A DNA stretch of 64,000 bases, taken from positions 30,088,521 to 30,152,520 of the forward strand of contig NC_087151.1 in assembly GCF_035594125.1 (NCBI RefSeq). The letters run 5' to 3'. A program made the translations under genes and the position numbers. The stretch is from Scylla paramamosain (lineage: Eukaryota; Arthropoda; Malacostraca; Decapoda; Portunidae). Shown here piece after piece: positions 1 through 13,639 of this stretch (the first letter of the stretch is position 1; every line of letters starts with the position of its first letter). The notes below the pieces were generated by a model that was given only the letters and a program-made list of their open reading frames with translations, ran no database searches and was not told where the DNA came from.

Positions 1-334
1 CTTAAAGCACGCGTGTGTGTCAGTAAGAATAGAAATATTATGGTAAGAAATATTGTATTCGTGCCATGAACTGTCGCTTTGAATGGATCTACGGCAGGCT
101 CTTCATCCCTTCCGTAGTGATGGCTCGTCTTTACTCATACATTTCATTAATCATAATAAAGAAATAACAAAGAAAGAGAAATAAACCTAATCGGCTATAC
201 AGTAAAAAGGGTAACGTGAGCCAAGATCTATTCCGCGTCCCAGTGTTGGTGTCGTTATTTTTCTGTCAATAATTTATGTTTAGCTGATTTATGGAATTTG
301 GTCTGAGGTGAGATAAGTTATTGTAGTAACATGC

Positions 335-814
335 ATGGATTTGGGATGTGTGCTGCACTGCTGCTTTGGAGTCGTGGTTGTTTGTTGGGTAAACACTAAA
401 TTCATGACCATTACAAGCAAGTTGAAAGTGTTCCACAGTGCCTGGCTATGGTCTTCACTTGCCTCGTACTGGCTGCTGTGGATCGCTGGCGCTACTCGTC
501 TTGCCTCTGGGTATCTCCTTACTTCCCCCTCCGTGTCCTCGGCAGGGCGTGATTCAGATGCCATTCAATGCTACATGGCATTAGGGGAATTTTACGAGTA
601 CGCGTTGTTTATGGAACTATGTATGGCAGATGGGAAACGCATCGGCATAGACAGGAATCCACAGGGAGATATGAAGTGTCAAAAGAAGTGGCATCCGTCA
701 GAGATCCTGTTCATTTTTAGCAGCCTCCTTCCACACACACGCCTTCCCAAACGCTCCAGCCAGTTGTCTGAAGCAGCACATGCTGTTTCTACGACAATTA
801 GCTCAATTTTCTAG
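335..814 (+). CDS. uncharacterised open frame, possible exon, 159 codons
   Basis: An ATG-to-stop frame of 159 codons in the single-copy flank. I do not recognise the product. Visible features are two hydrophobic stretches, about residues 7-20 (rich in C, V, F) and about residues 33-55 (rich in W, L, A), followed by a more polar C-terminal half with several lysines and arginines. Two hydrophobic stretches would fit a membrane protein exon, but a shadow frame of 91 codons lies on the opposite strand (289-564), so the strand is not certain. No convincing promoter, splice site or poly(A) signal was identified. It may be a chance frame. The reading is weak. Confidence 0.25.
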   Translation: MDLGCVLHCCFGVVVVCWVNTKFMTITSKLKVFHSAWLWSSLASYWLLWIAGATRLASGYLLTSPSVSSAGRDSDAIQCYMALGEFYEYALFMELCMADGKRIGIDRNPQGDMKCQKKWHPSEILFIFSSLLPHTRLPKRSSQLSEAAHAVSTTISSIF

Positions 815-2112
815 TCTCAACATAAATGAGTAGCATGGTCACTCAGACAGGGAAATCTGAGGATGGGGATGAAGATTTCAGACAAACAATTTCATTCACT
901 TCCAAATTATGCATTTCATTTCAGATCCATCTCTGGCAATGATAACATAAGGAATGATAACAACTAGTTCAGACTGAATTGTAACGTTTAATTCCTCAGA
1001 TAAGAAAGGGTTGAATCCAATCTGATCACGGCATGACGGGGACGAGTCACAAATCACGAGGTTTGCAATCCATTAACGTACAAAAACATATCAGAAGACA
1101 GATCTTTAAATCCTTTAAGATTGTATTCATAGTACTTCTATTCAAAAGCAGGCTGAAATTCAGACAAAATATCACTGACAAAGAATATGAACATGACTTT
1201 TAGCTGACTTATGCATCCCGGGGACTGTCAGTTTTGCCCCCTTGACGGCACCAGTGAACCCGCCTTGTACCCGTCGCCTTCCTGCTCTGAATGTGTTTCT
1301 CAACAAATTTCAAACTATTCATAACAGGTGACCACGTAAGGGACAAGAAAGTTAAATTGGAAAAGTTAATAGCACGTGAGTATTTCCTTGACCGTACTCG
1401 TGGTCTTCTAAGAAGAGAAAAAAAAAAAAATAGACTATTAAGTGAATCTTTGAAATTGAAATATCACAATACTGAATTTTGACGCCATGAGACTCCTGAA
1501 AAAAAAAAAAAAATCCCTAATAGCGATTGGTATTCAAGCCAAAGGGAAGTAATCCTCATACTGACGTGACGCTGCCCGCCAGTTGTGGATCAGCCAAGTG
1601 CCAGACTCCCTTGCCTGGGGTTATTCTTTGTTTCACTTTGACAGTTATAACAAAAAGGAACGCAGCTATAAAAGTATATACGCAGATGAGAGTTTGGAAA
1701 ACACATAAAAATATCAAATGCAGTCAGAAACGAAGGAAACTGGAAAAAAGAAAATGTTATCATATCTTGTTTTTTCAAAGTTCTCACAGAATAAAGGATA
1801 AAACTGGGTGAGAAGTTTTCTTAGAACTTCAGAGAATAAGAGGAGATAAGGGGATGAAGAAATCAATTCTTACATAGACAGACAAGACAAAGAGAAGAGG
1901 AGCGGCACTACATGAGGGAGGAAAAGCACGTGCAATGAAGAGGAGTTATTAAGATGCCTGAATAAGACAGCAATTAAGAGAAGGAAAACTGTGTCGAGAT
2001 AAGAACATAAGAAATAAGGGAAGCTGCAGGACGCCACCAGGCTTACACGTGGCAGTCCCTGTATGAAATATACCTACTTATTTCCACTTATCATCCCCAT
2101 CCATAAAATATG
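815..2112. other. no gene recognised; A-rich single-copy DNA
   Basis: Several frames of 60-95 codons exist here, but none has a recognisable domain, and they overlap on both strands. Short A runs occur near 1421 and 1500. I see no RNA gene, inverted repeat or mobile element that I can support. Confidence 0.5.
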
Positions 2113-2185
2113 TGTTTTCGCCCGGGATCGAACCGGGGACCTTGCGCGTGTGAGGCGCACGTGATAACCACTACACTACGAAAAC
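2113..2185 (-). tRNA. tRNA-Val, anticodon CAC
   Basis: Read on the minus strand, the 73-nt gene folds as a full cloverleaf. The acceptor stem GTTTTCG pairs with CGAAAAC (2179-2185 with 2114-2120) and the discriminator base is A at 2113. The D arm has GTGT/TCAC pairing around the conserved AGTGG A-box core. The anticodon stem TGCGC/GCGCA is perfect and its loop CTCACAC presents CAC, for valine. The T arm CCCGG/CCGGG carries the TTCGATC loop, which is the B box. The gene has no intron. A run of four T follows about 4 nt after the 3' end on the transcribed strand and fits an RNA polymerase III terminator. All stems pair, so the gene looks functional rather than a tRNA-derived SINE remnant. Confidence 0.93.
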
Positions 2186-3515
2186 GACTTAAAATTTGAG
2201 GCAGAAAAATGAGAGGTGAGGAAAATGAAGAGCCGATACCCTTTCCTGTACCATGAGAAATGTACTCCGGGCCAACTGAGCCAAGCTAATGTCCGAGGTG
2301 AGGGAGTATTGAAGGAGAGTCTTTGCAAGAGCAGACTTCCCTCTGGTCGTTGAGAGACCTCAAACCAGCTGGCCAGAGAATAGAGGAAAAGGACATGCAG
2401 AAATTTACTTTCAAATGGATCAGTAGATCTGAGAAATTCATTACCAGAGGAGTGTGTCTAATAGAAGCCATGATAAAAACAATATCTTAAAAGTGTGCCA
2501 GACAAAATCTACCTTCGTCAGCTTTGGTTCGGCTAGTCAAGATACGCTAGATTTTTTTTCTTTCTTTTTACGTGTCAGAAAGACTGGCCAAGAGAAAGAA
2601 AGAAGAAAAAAATGAAAATAAAGCTTCCTCGCCTTGCCGCTCTCACAGGATGGAATCAATTACTATTGTCAAAAAAGTTTGTCCAGTTTAGTTCTGGCGG
2701 TCTCTGTAGAAAAGCTCAAGTCGTATGGAGGAGAAAAACAAAAGCAGAGAGTTCCAGAATTTACAAGTTTAAGGGACGAAAGACTGAAGATGCTGATTAA
2801 ATCTGGCATTAGAAAGGTAAACAGGATAAGGATGAGAATGAGAAGAAACTCTTCTGGACACAGGACGGTGTGGGCGGTGGTGGGAGGGGAGCTGCATGAA
2901 GTGAGCACTTTCAGAAGTGCAGTAACCATGGAGAAGAGTAGCAGCCATTGAATAAATGAATATTTAAATAAATAAATTGACACAGTTCTTGAGAATTCAC
3001 AGGCTCGGTTTCCTGTCTGAGCAAGGACCGACAGAGCATTCCTGATACCCAGATGCACATCCTGCCGCAGGGCGTGATCAGAACACAAAGGAATCCTACA
3101 GAAGCATGTAGCATGTAATGTGAACACGAGAACCCGGGCTGTTGTCTCGCCACTTCGCTGTTAGGGACAACTTGACGAAAACAACAGTGGTGATTTCAGA
3201 ATTTAAGAGTAATGTTTGCCGTGATCTGTAGGAGACAATGGAATTCTTTTCTCTCCTTTTCACATCCCTGGCCTGGGGCGCCACCATTGTGTTCCTCAGT
3301 CTCTCACACCTCGGCGTCTTCATCAAAACACCACAGATCCTGACACGTGACAAACAACTCTGTATTTTATTTTCCCATTCCTTTTGCCAAAAACAAAAGT
3401 GACTTGGAAATGTCGCGTCACCCTCAGAGACAGCTCTGGTTAGTAACACACTGGTTGCTCATCAACTTTAGCATGTATATAATTTGCTTCTTTATTGATT
3501 GCTGACGCGGGCGAG
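2186..3515. other. no gene recognised; single-copy flank
   Basis: Overlapping frames of 60-150 codons occur on both strands (the longest is 2669-3127 on the minus strand, with a hydrophobic middle), but none shows a known domain, a consistent start or splice context. I make no gene call here. Confidence 0.5.
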
Positions 3516-3536
3516 ACCACCACCACCACCACCACC
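3516..3536. repeat. ACC trinucleotide microsatellite
   Basis: A short CAC/ACC run of about seven repeats, in the region leading up to the long TA microsatellite. Confidence 0.85.
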
Positions 3537-3668
3537 GCCAACACCACGTCTTGCTCCCCCAACACACTAGGTTATCAGCACCAGGAGCTCTGCCTGCGTT
3601 TTACCTTCTTCACAAGTAAAATAAGTCAATATGATATAAATATACGTAAATTAAATATGTATAAATAA

Positions 3669-3809
<141 letters not shown>

Positions 3810-3918
3810 ACTCCAGTAAAGAAAAATACGCAAAAGATGATCGCTCTTACTTTTATCAACAAGTCAGAAAAAGGGTGACGAAGATGAAGGAAGAGAAGAA
3901 ATACATACACACACACAA

Positions 3919-3922
<4 letters not shown>

Positions 3923-3999
<77 letters not shown>
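3923..3999. repeat. GA dinucleotide microsatellite, about 77 bp
   Basis: An uninterrupted AG tract with the purine strand on plus. It is followed by a short GACGA-rich purine stretch (4000-4033). Confidence 0.98.
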
Positions 4000-4000
<1 letters not shown>

Positions 4001-4033
4001 GATAGGAGAAGAGGCGAGACGAGACGGGACGAG

Positions 4034-5284
4034 ATGCTACGACAGGAGCGAACAGTCACGTGTTTGGAAATGAGGTGACGTGAACAGAAGCATGGGAGCA
4101 TCTCTGTGGTGAGAGGCGGGGGAGATAAACAGCACGTGAGTACAAGAACTTTACTGCGTGCGAGATATCTACTGGGAGACAAACAGGTACACGCCTAAGT
4201 GACAAACGCTATTTTATGTTATTGGTCTGATTGTGGTGTTTACTCGAGCGATCCAGATTGAAGTGGTGGGTGTTACGGATACAACTTTACCTACGCTCTG
4301 CAGCTGCCCCAAGTAGTTGGGGTCAGGTTGTTATTATTATCGTTGTTGTTGTTTTTGTTGTTGTTGCTTTCGTCTTAAAACTCGATAAAAACGTGAAATA
4401 TTCATGTAATATTTTGTAGTTAACCGTTCCAGGCGCGAAGGTATGTGAATTTCTGAAAAGCTCCCGGAAGGATGCATGCACTTAGAAAAGATTGGGAACC
4501 GCTAATTTAGATTGAACCCAAAAAACGCAGACACTTAAGAACGAGAAGGAAGAGGAGGAAGAGGAGGAGGAAAAGGAGATAACGTGTCGCCTGGTAATCT
4601 GGGTGCCTCTACAAGTAAGATCAAGTACTAGTATATACTCTTAATTATCTAATCATTCACACAAGATCACTATGAGAGAAGAGCGTGCCGACCTTCCTTA
4701 ACGTTTGGCTTCCCTCGCTACGCACCAATGTCTGTTATCCAAGGAATGTTATGATAAACATCTCAACGTCTTATCTCTAGAACTGTTAACATTCTCTCGC
4801 GAACGTTTCCGCGAAGAGCGTGGTGGTCTTTAAGTGTTTTCGTGGCTCTGACAATAGTTTAATGAGGATTTTGTGCCTGTACCGGAAACACTCCCAAAGA
4901 AATCCCGTGGCCTCTGCAAAACTTAATCTTTCAACGTCACTAGTGTCCTCCTTCGATTAAAAGCTCATTCCTCTCCTTCACTCTTTACAGGTCACTGTGT
5001 AACACGATTTCTGTCCTTGGGTAACGAGTGTTATTTTCTATTTGCTTATGCCTAGAAAACATGGAAAATCACTGATATTTATTTCTAACTTTACTTTTGT
5101 GGCAGGATAATGATATTTATAAAATTTACCTATTCCCATCGGGAGATAGTGGCGAACTTGAACTCTCATTTGTACAAAGTAGAAACAAAACGACATATGA
5201 TACGAAAGTAGCATTTATTTATTCTAGGATTACATAAGTGAGACAATAAAACATTAAAAATGAATAGTTTTACGCATATACTGT
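4034..5284. other. no gene recognised; single-copy flank
   Basis: It contains a short run of TTG/GTT trinucleotides (about 4340-4370) and a purine-rich GGAGGAAGA stretch (4545-4580). I found no supportable coding region, RNA gene or transposon end. Confidence 0.5.
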
Positions 5285-6195
5285 AAATTGCCTTCACGAA
5301 TCAGCCTCAAATATGGTCTGCCATCATGTTTTCATTATACGACCCTTGGTAGCGGTGTTCAGAGTCCAGCATATCTGGTGGAAGCGCTCGCCTTGCTCCT
5401 CGGAGTACGCCCCCATGTTCTCCTTAAATTTATCAAGATGAGCGTCAAAGATATGGATTTTGAGGGACATCCTGAAACCCATCTTGCCGTAGTTTCTCAG
5501 CAAAGTCTCAACAAGCTCCACATATTTTTCAGTTTCGTGATTCCCCAAGAGGCCAAGAACCACTGCGACAAAGCTGTTCCACGCTGCTTTCTCCGTCCTA
5601 GTGAGTTTCTTGGGGAATTCCTTGCACTCCATGACCTTCTTTATTTGTGGACCGACGAAGACACCGCCAACCACTTTTGCCGCAGACAACTTAGGAAAGA
5701 TATTTTGGAGATACTCGAAAGCTGCAGACTCCTTATCTAGAGCTCTGATGAATTGTTTCATAAGGCCCAGTTTTATGTGTATTGGGGGAAACATTACCTT
5801 TCTGGGGTCCAACAATGGCTCCCATTTTACGTTGTTCTTCCCGACACTAAACTCGGTCCGCTGTGGCTAGTCCCACTTGCGGTAGTCTGCTATGGTGTTC
5901 CTGCTGTCGCAAAGGCAAAGATAACAAGGAAACTTGGTAAAGCCGCATTGGAGACCCATCAAGAAGGCCATCATTTTGAAGTCTCCGATAACTCCCAACC
6001 GTACTCTTCATATTTCAAGGCATCTAGCAAGAGGAATACACTGTTGTATTCCTCTTTGAGCTGGACAGAGTGAGCGAGGGAAAGAGATGGATACATGTTC
6101 CCGTTATGAAGCAGCACTGCTTTGAGACTCCTGCACACAAAACCAAAGTTAGTCAAATCCTTCATCAAAACAACTGTGACTAATGTATTAGTCAT
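5285..6195 (-). pseudogene. broken copy of a multi-copy invertebrate hypothetical gene
   Basis: Read right to left, blocks of one protein appear in order. First comes a segment with the motif SLKAVLLHNGN (in 5971-6195), then after a frameshift near 5985 a block containing AFLMGLQCGFTKFPCYLCL. A stop (TAG, 5867-5869) follows, then a long open stretch (5324-5815) with PPIHIKLGLMKQF, and after another frameshift near 5385 a remnant ending in YNENMMADH with an in-frame TGA. I recognise this block order from a hypothetical protein family found in many copies in arthropods and cnidarians. It has no named function that I can give, and it is probably spread by or derived from a mobile element. At least two frameshifts and two stops make this copy dead. 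Its upstream end lies right beside the start of the tandem array at 6248. Confidence 0.75.
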
Positions 6196-6247
6196 TTCAT
6201 GCGATCGCTGCTTCCTTGTAAATATTGGTTAAACACGTTTACATACT

Positions 6248-6719
6248 TGTTTGAAATAAAATAGAAGAAATTGAAATGGTGATAAATACTCTTTTTAATT
6301 GATGTAATTAATCACATTGTACATTATACCTTACCACAGCATACCACATCACACCACACCACATCATAACACACCACACCATACCACACCACACCACACA
6401 TCACTGAGCAATGTCATCTAACAGTTTTTGGACATTCTTAAGTACTGGAAAATTTTTGTTTCATCATTAATTAATTCCTCGTACAGAGTAGCAAAATCTC
6501 CTTCAGTTTCTCTTTTTCTTCCACGTTTCATGTACCCAATTTTCTTTTCTTTATTTTTTGTTAAGCAAGCATCTTGCTCTTCATCAATAATTATAACAAT
6601 CATAGCCAACTCCACGTCTGAAAGGATATGTGTGCGTAGACGTCACGAAAGCGACATGGATATCACTGACACTAAACCTATACGATACTAATACGGCACT
6701 GATAGGTGTGAAACCATCT
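6248..6719 (-). mobile_element. PIF/Harbinger-like element, left end missing (unit 1)
   Basis: This copy has the right terminal inverted repeat, ending at 6719, and the transposase fragment (minus strand, 6418-6615). The left 220 bases and left terminal repeat are replaced by single-copy DNA, because the array boundary falls inside the element. The terminal repeat carries a C to T change (ACCATCT instead of ACCACCT). Confidence 0.7.
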
Positions 6720-6973
6720 TTGAGTGTACTATTCAGGTAGTGTGCCCACTATCTGCCAATTTCACTGGGACAAAAGCACAATTAGGTAATTGTTAAGAAC
6801 AAGAACAATAATAATAATAATAATAACAATAATAATAATAATAATAATAATAACAATAATAATATAATAAAAGGAGTTAAGCCATCTATATAGTTAGCTA
6901 GATTGATATTATCATTATTATTGTTATCATCATTATTACATATCAAGGTATCGTGACATTATTATTAATAATA

Positions 6974-7060
<87 letters not shown>

Positions 7061-7076
7061 CATTATCATATTTCAG

Positions 7077-8291
<1,215 letters not shown>

Positions 8292-8587
8292 TGTCTAGTT
8301 CAATTTGTTCATTTCAGTAGCTGGTAGCAATTTAATATATGTATCTTTTCATCATTAGCAATGCATCTTTCACTTTTATAGGCCTAATATTCATGAAACT
8401 ATGCTGCATGCAAAAACCAAACATTGTATTAAGCATGACCTATCTAACTGTAATGCTTGCACCAATTTCTATAAAGGTACTAATTTAATTGTTAAATTCC
8501 TGCTCTTCTATCAAATTTTTGGCTGAGTGCTATGGCTAAATAATTGTTTGCAGCATAAGTGATGTTAAAGATTTTAATAGGTGTAAA

Positions 8588-8667
<80 letters not shown>

Positions 8668-8699
8668 TAAGGAAAGACATTATTTCTAGTGTAAATAAA

Positions 8700-9000
8700 C
8701 CCAATAGGCTGTCCAATTTGAAATTTAAAATGTAAATATTATCAATCTTTTTAGAAATATTAGCTGCATCCTCTTCCCTTGCAGTCCAATAAGACAGGTC
8801 ACTAATTCGTGTGGAGATAGAATTCTTGGAGTCACCTTTGCCGGCAGTAGCGCAAGTGCAAACAGTCTGATAAAGGTTTCTTCCATGGTTGTGATGAAGT
8901 TCAGGACTTCTCACACTGTTTCGATAGATATGATGAGAAGAATCGGGAGTTCGGAACATCAGTGCATTATGTCGGGGCATGTAGGTTCGGCTGGGGTTTT
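8700..9000. other. segment open on both strands, no product recognised (repeated in all units)
   Basis: The minus strand has a long frame ending in the GA repeat (for example 8492-8980; unit 2 18422-18961; unit 3 27423-28004; unit 4 37389-37937), and the plus strand is also open (for example 8885-9088). A good-looking plus-strand acceptor (CTCTTCCCTTGCAG) sits near 8782. Copy 5 has a stop on the minus strand near 47182 (TCC-TTA-AC for CTGAAC), so minus-strand coding is not kept there. I cannot name either frame; it may be an old transposon fragment or further gene sequence. Confidence 0.3.
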
Positions 9001-9439
9001 CTTTCTTTCTTTCTTTTTTTTTTTTTTTCGATCAGTACTCATCATATTCTTACGAGGACTTGCTAGACAAAGCATTATTGCATTATGATATTACCCAAAT
9101 AGTGTCTCAAGTAAAAAACATAACCGCATACTCGTACAAAAGATTTGCTGCTGTGACACAAAGGACAAAAATCATTAGTATACTGGTCGTTCTAAGCATT
9201 CAATCAAAATGCTTGTCATTCATATAATTAGTAGAACCATCGAGGAGCTTTATTTTTGTTAATTCTTATGTGATAAAGCAATAATTACAGGAGACTTTTA
9301 AAAGATTGGAACTTAAATTAGTGGACTGTCCTATTGGATGTGACCATATCTTCACTTTTTCCTTACACAGTTAATTTTCTTTTGTTTATTTGATTTACTT
9401 ATTATCATTTTTATTTATATATTTATTTATTTGCACCAG

Positions 9440-9507
9440 ATGCTTGCTTAGTTATATTGGGGTTACTTCACCTGCTTGGAGAAAGGAAAGACTCCATTTT
9501 TACTAAG
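9440..9507 (+). CDS. candidate downstream exon of the SAMD3-like gene (unit 1; repeated in all units)
   Basis: After the acceptor TTTGCACCAG, a 68-nt segment starting ATGCTTGC reads, in the phase needing one base from an earlier exon, as (N/D)ACLVILGLLHLL followed by GERKDSIFTK, then a GTTAAA donor. The family has a hydrophobic C-terminal block of the form A-x-x-x-L-F-G-L-x-Y-A-L-N before a YPK/TFE stretch, and this segment fits it. The same segment is at 19356, 28369, 38342, 47706 and 57509. The phase-0 segment at 9655-9714 (VPEEELRTG to a TAG) could be the last exon. How exon 3, which has its own TAA, would connect is not resolved: a GA|GTAATG donor just before the stop is possible but the phases do not match directly, so a missing middle exon would be needed. 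Confidence 0.35.
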
Positions 9508-9963
9508 GTTAAATTTCAGTACCTTTGATTTTAGAGTGGTGTGTATATATTGAAATTTCTGAATATATTATCACCTTAAGATATACATCTACATATAAAT
9601 TTTATTTTAATGTCAAAATGTTATTAATGTTTACACTATTATTTCTTCCTTAAGGTACCAGAAGAAGAACTAAGAACAGGGCAGTCTAGTGTGTATTTGA
9701 TGGTGCATCTGTAGCTGAACCAACATGTATTTCTATGGCTGTAGTCTCATTGGTAGCAGGGCTTTGTGTTTAATATTGAACACCCAAAAAATTGTGAACA
9801 TTTCCTCTGTTTCACAACATCCCATCTCTTAGGTATCAAGTATGACAAAGGTAACACTTCAAAAACAAGATCTCTACTTGTAAAACTCAATGAAGTAAAG
9901 ACAGAATTGAGCTACAAAAATGCATAAATCTGCTTCTAAATATATTCAACTCCACACATAATG

Positions 9964-10084
<121 letters not shown>

Positions 10085-10101
10085 CACACACACACACACA
10101 C

Positions 10102-10166
<65 letters not shown>

Positions 10167-10305
10167 CAATTACTAGTTAAAGATTAATCAGTGAAATAAA
10201 TACATAACATTATGTTAATAAGTTTTCTAAAAGGAAAAGGAAATACTTGTACTTCCCCTTCCCCCCAACCCAGTATTCATGAAATCTTACTGAATTGTTC
10301 TTATG

Positions 10306-10450
<145 letters not shown>

Positions 10451-10465
10451 GAATGGAAAGTAGAC

Positions 10466-10549
<84 letters not shown>

Positions 10550-10576
10550 AATTGGGAAGTATTCTTCATGTACCAT

Positions 10577-11446
<870 letters not shown>

Positions 11447-11509
11447 CCCTAACCTTAAGACAGCAGTAGCTAGCTGCTTGTATTAAAGGTACTAATGATT
11501 CATCATCTG

Positions 11510-11778
11510 TCTAAGAAAGACTAACTAATTAATCATTTAATTGACTAACCTATGATCCACTTTACTAATGTGGTTAGTAGAAGCAGTGAACAGTACGAAG
11601 GCATTAGTCAGATATATTTGAGTAAGACCATACTCAGGTTGAGTGCTCAGTTAGTCACAAATTGAATAACATTATGTTAGTCACTGTTACTAATGCTGCC
11701 ACTCGTTCTAGACCCCATGGGTTTTACTAAGAAAAGTTAGTCAGCACGACTAACTTTGGTTTTGTGTGATATATAAAG
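11510..11778 (+). promoter_or_regulatory. candidate promoter: GACTAA/TTAGTC cluster plus TATA box, unit 1
   Basis: Seven exact copies of GACTAA or its complement TTAGTC lie within 235 bp (11519, 11543, 11604, 11651, 11677, 11737, 11748). The last two form an inverted pair, GTTAGTC-AGCAC-GACTAAC. They end 16 bases before a TATATAAAG box (11770-11778), followed by GC-richer DNA. Clustered identical sites next to a TATA box are what an inducible RNA polymerase II promoter looks like; TGACTAA resembles bZIP (AP-1-type) sites. No known promoter is matched here, so the role is inferred. Confidence 0.5.
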
Positions 11779-12221
11779 GTACTAGGCCTTGCTGGCGCCC
11801 GAGAGTGTAAGAAAGGCAGGAAAAGTGAGTGGCGAGTGTGTGGGGCGACACTGTACCCTCCCCACGGTTTTGGAGGACAAAGTGAAAGATGGAGGCGGAA
11901 GGAAGGGCCAGTGAGCTGCGTATGCTTGACCTCTGAGTGGACGTAGGGGGAAAAAAAAAATGACACGTTTCGGAAATAACTTGTATCATAAGTAGAGAAC
12001 GTGCATCCCGTTAAGCAGCCGCGCATTGCAAGGCCACGAGAGTACGTGGTATGATCGCAAGTGACACGTCCGGAAATCAGCGTTTAATTGTGTGTGTCTT
12101 AATAGAAAAAAATAGCTGATTTCCAAATTATACATCAAAGTATGACCTCCTCTAGTTCAGGAGAGTCCTTCGTATAAATGCACTGGTGTGTGTATGTGTG
12201 TGTGAATGTTATTGCTAGTTA

Positions 12222-12289
<68 letters not shown>

Positions 12290-12414
12290 AGTAGTTGCAC
12301 AGGTCTTCAAGGGTATTTTTACGGTTTTAGTGACAGATTAACAACATTTCTACATTAATAACAGGAGAAACACCATTGAAAACCCTGATAATCATCTTTA
12401 TAGCTTTGAAAAAC

Positions 12415-12420
12415 AGTCGT

Positions 12421-12471
<51 letters not shown>

Positions 12472-12654
12472 GAGCATTTCAGTTGAGCCTATTCTGCCCT
12501 GGTTCGTGTTTGCTGCGGTGACACGGTGCCGCACTGAGTGAAGATTGCGTTCATAATCACTTATCGGGGGTGGAGTGGGGAAAGGAGAGTCAGAAAGTGA
12601 GGATATTTATATTATTTGACATATTATTTGATAGCATGTCAACTTTTTTTTTTT

Positions 12655-12698
<44 letters not shown>

Positions 12699-12822
12699 GG
12701 ATCAGTGACAGGTGGCGCTGGGGAGTTACCACGGCGAGCGGCTGGCTGGCTGCAGTGTTTTGGTCAGCACTGGTCAATCTTGCCCTACACGCTCTATTAA
12801 CCAGTGTTTCCGTCAGTCGTGA

Positions 12823-12853
<31 letters not shown>

Positions 12854-13034
12854 GAGCATTTCAGTTGAGCCTATTCTGCCCTGGTTCGTGTTTGCTGCGG
12901 TGACACGGTGCCGCACTGAGTGAAGATTGCGTTCATAATCACTTATCGGGGGTGGAGTGGGGAAAGGAGAGTCAGAAAGTGAGGATATTTATATTATTTG
13001 ACATATTATTTGATAGCATGTCAACTTTTTTTTT

Positions 13035-13080
<46 letters not shown>

Positions 13081-13196
13081 GGATCAGTGACAGGTGGCGC
13101 TGGGGAGTTACCACGGCGAGCGGCTGGCTGGCTGCAGTGTTTTGGTCAGCACTGGTCAATCTTGCCCTATACGCTCTATTAACCAGTGTTTCCGTC
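12415..13196 (+). repeat. two tandem 380-bp modules with CTCF-like core sites, unit 1
   Basis: Module a (12415-12814) and module b (12815-13196) are near-identical direct repeats. Each starts AGTCGTGAAG plus an AG microsatellite, then unique DNA, a T run, a GT run, and the core AGGTGGCGCTG (12710-12720 and 13092-13102). That core fits the AGRKGGCRSY part of the CTCF motif and the fly CTCF core, though the upstream half of the vertebrate motif is not matched. The last module runs into a 65-bp segment ending in a strong splice donor, ACGTAAG|GTGAGT (donor after 13261), so the modules may lie in a 5' untranslated exon. Confidence 0.6.
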
Positions 13197-13639
13197 TTCC
13201 CGACACCTTCTTCCTGCACCAAGCACCGTCAAGCATCACCAGAGAGGCACGAGTACGTAAGGTGAGTCCAGCGGGGCCAGTCTCCCTTCAGTCAGCCTTA
13301 CTGCCTTCACAACACCCTAATCCTCCCTGGAGTGTCTTGTATTCGTTTATTTAGAATTCATTATTCGTTATTTAGTTTTTTTTAGGGATTAATTATTTAT
13401 ATTTAGGTTTTGTTTACGTCTGAGTCTGGAAAGAGTTGGAAATTTATTCAAATATTTAATGTTCGCCAATATGTAAACAAGCCATCAGCTGTGTTATTAG
13501 CCATTATTTGCCTCGTCTCTCACTTATTGTAAGCCTAACATATCACAAGATGGATCCACATGTCTAGCCTTTATATCCGCTGGTCAGATATATCCGTCAT
13601 TGCCTGGTTTTGGTGTTATATAGGAATAAATAAGACAAC

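Noticed and set aside
2669..3127. Minus-strand 152-codon hydrophobic frame in the left flank
   Set aside because: No family recognised, overlapped by other frames on both strands; probably chance.
6333..6402. ACACC-rich direct repeats considered as a CRISPR-like array
   Set aside because: Irregular 5-bp repeats without spacers in a eukaryotic genome; simple low-complexity DNA.
6973..7076. Leucine-rich start of the frame in front of SAMD3-like exon 1
   Set aside because: It is an ATT microsatellite read in frame, upstream of a clear TTTCAG acceptor; length varies between copies, so it is intron.
11727..12026. Minus-strand frame of 99 codons downstream of the TATA box
   Set aside because: It lies antisense over the proposed leader, is broken or shifted in some units by G/A run changes, and has no recognisable domain.
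12570..12800. Frames starting MEWGKESQKV in each 380-bp module
   Set aside because: They run through T and GT tracts whose length varies between copies, switch reading frame from copy to copy, and show no family match.
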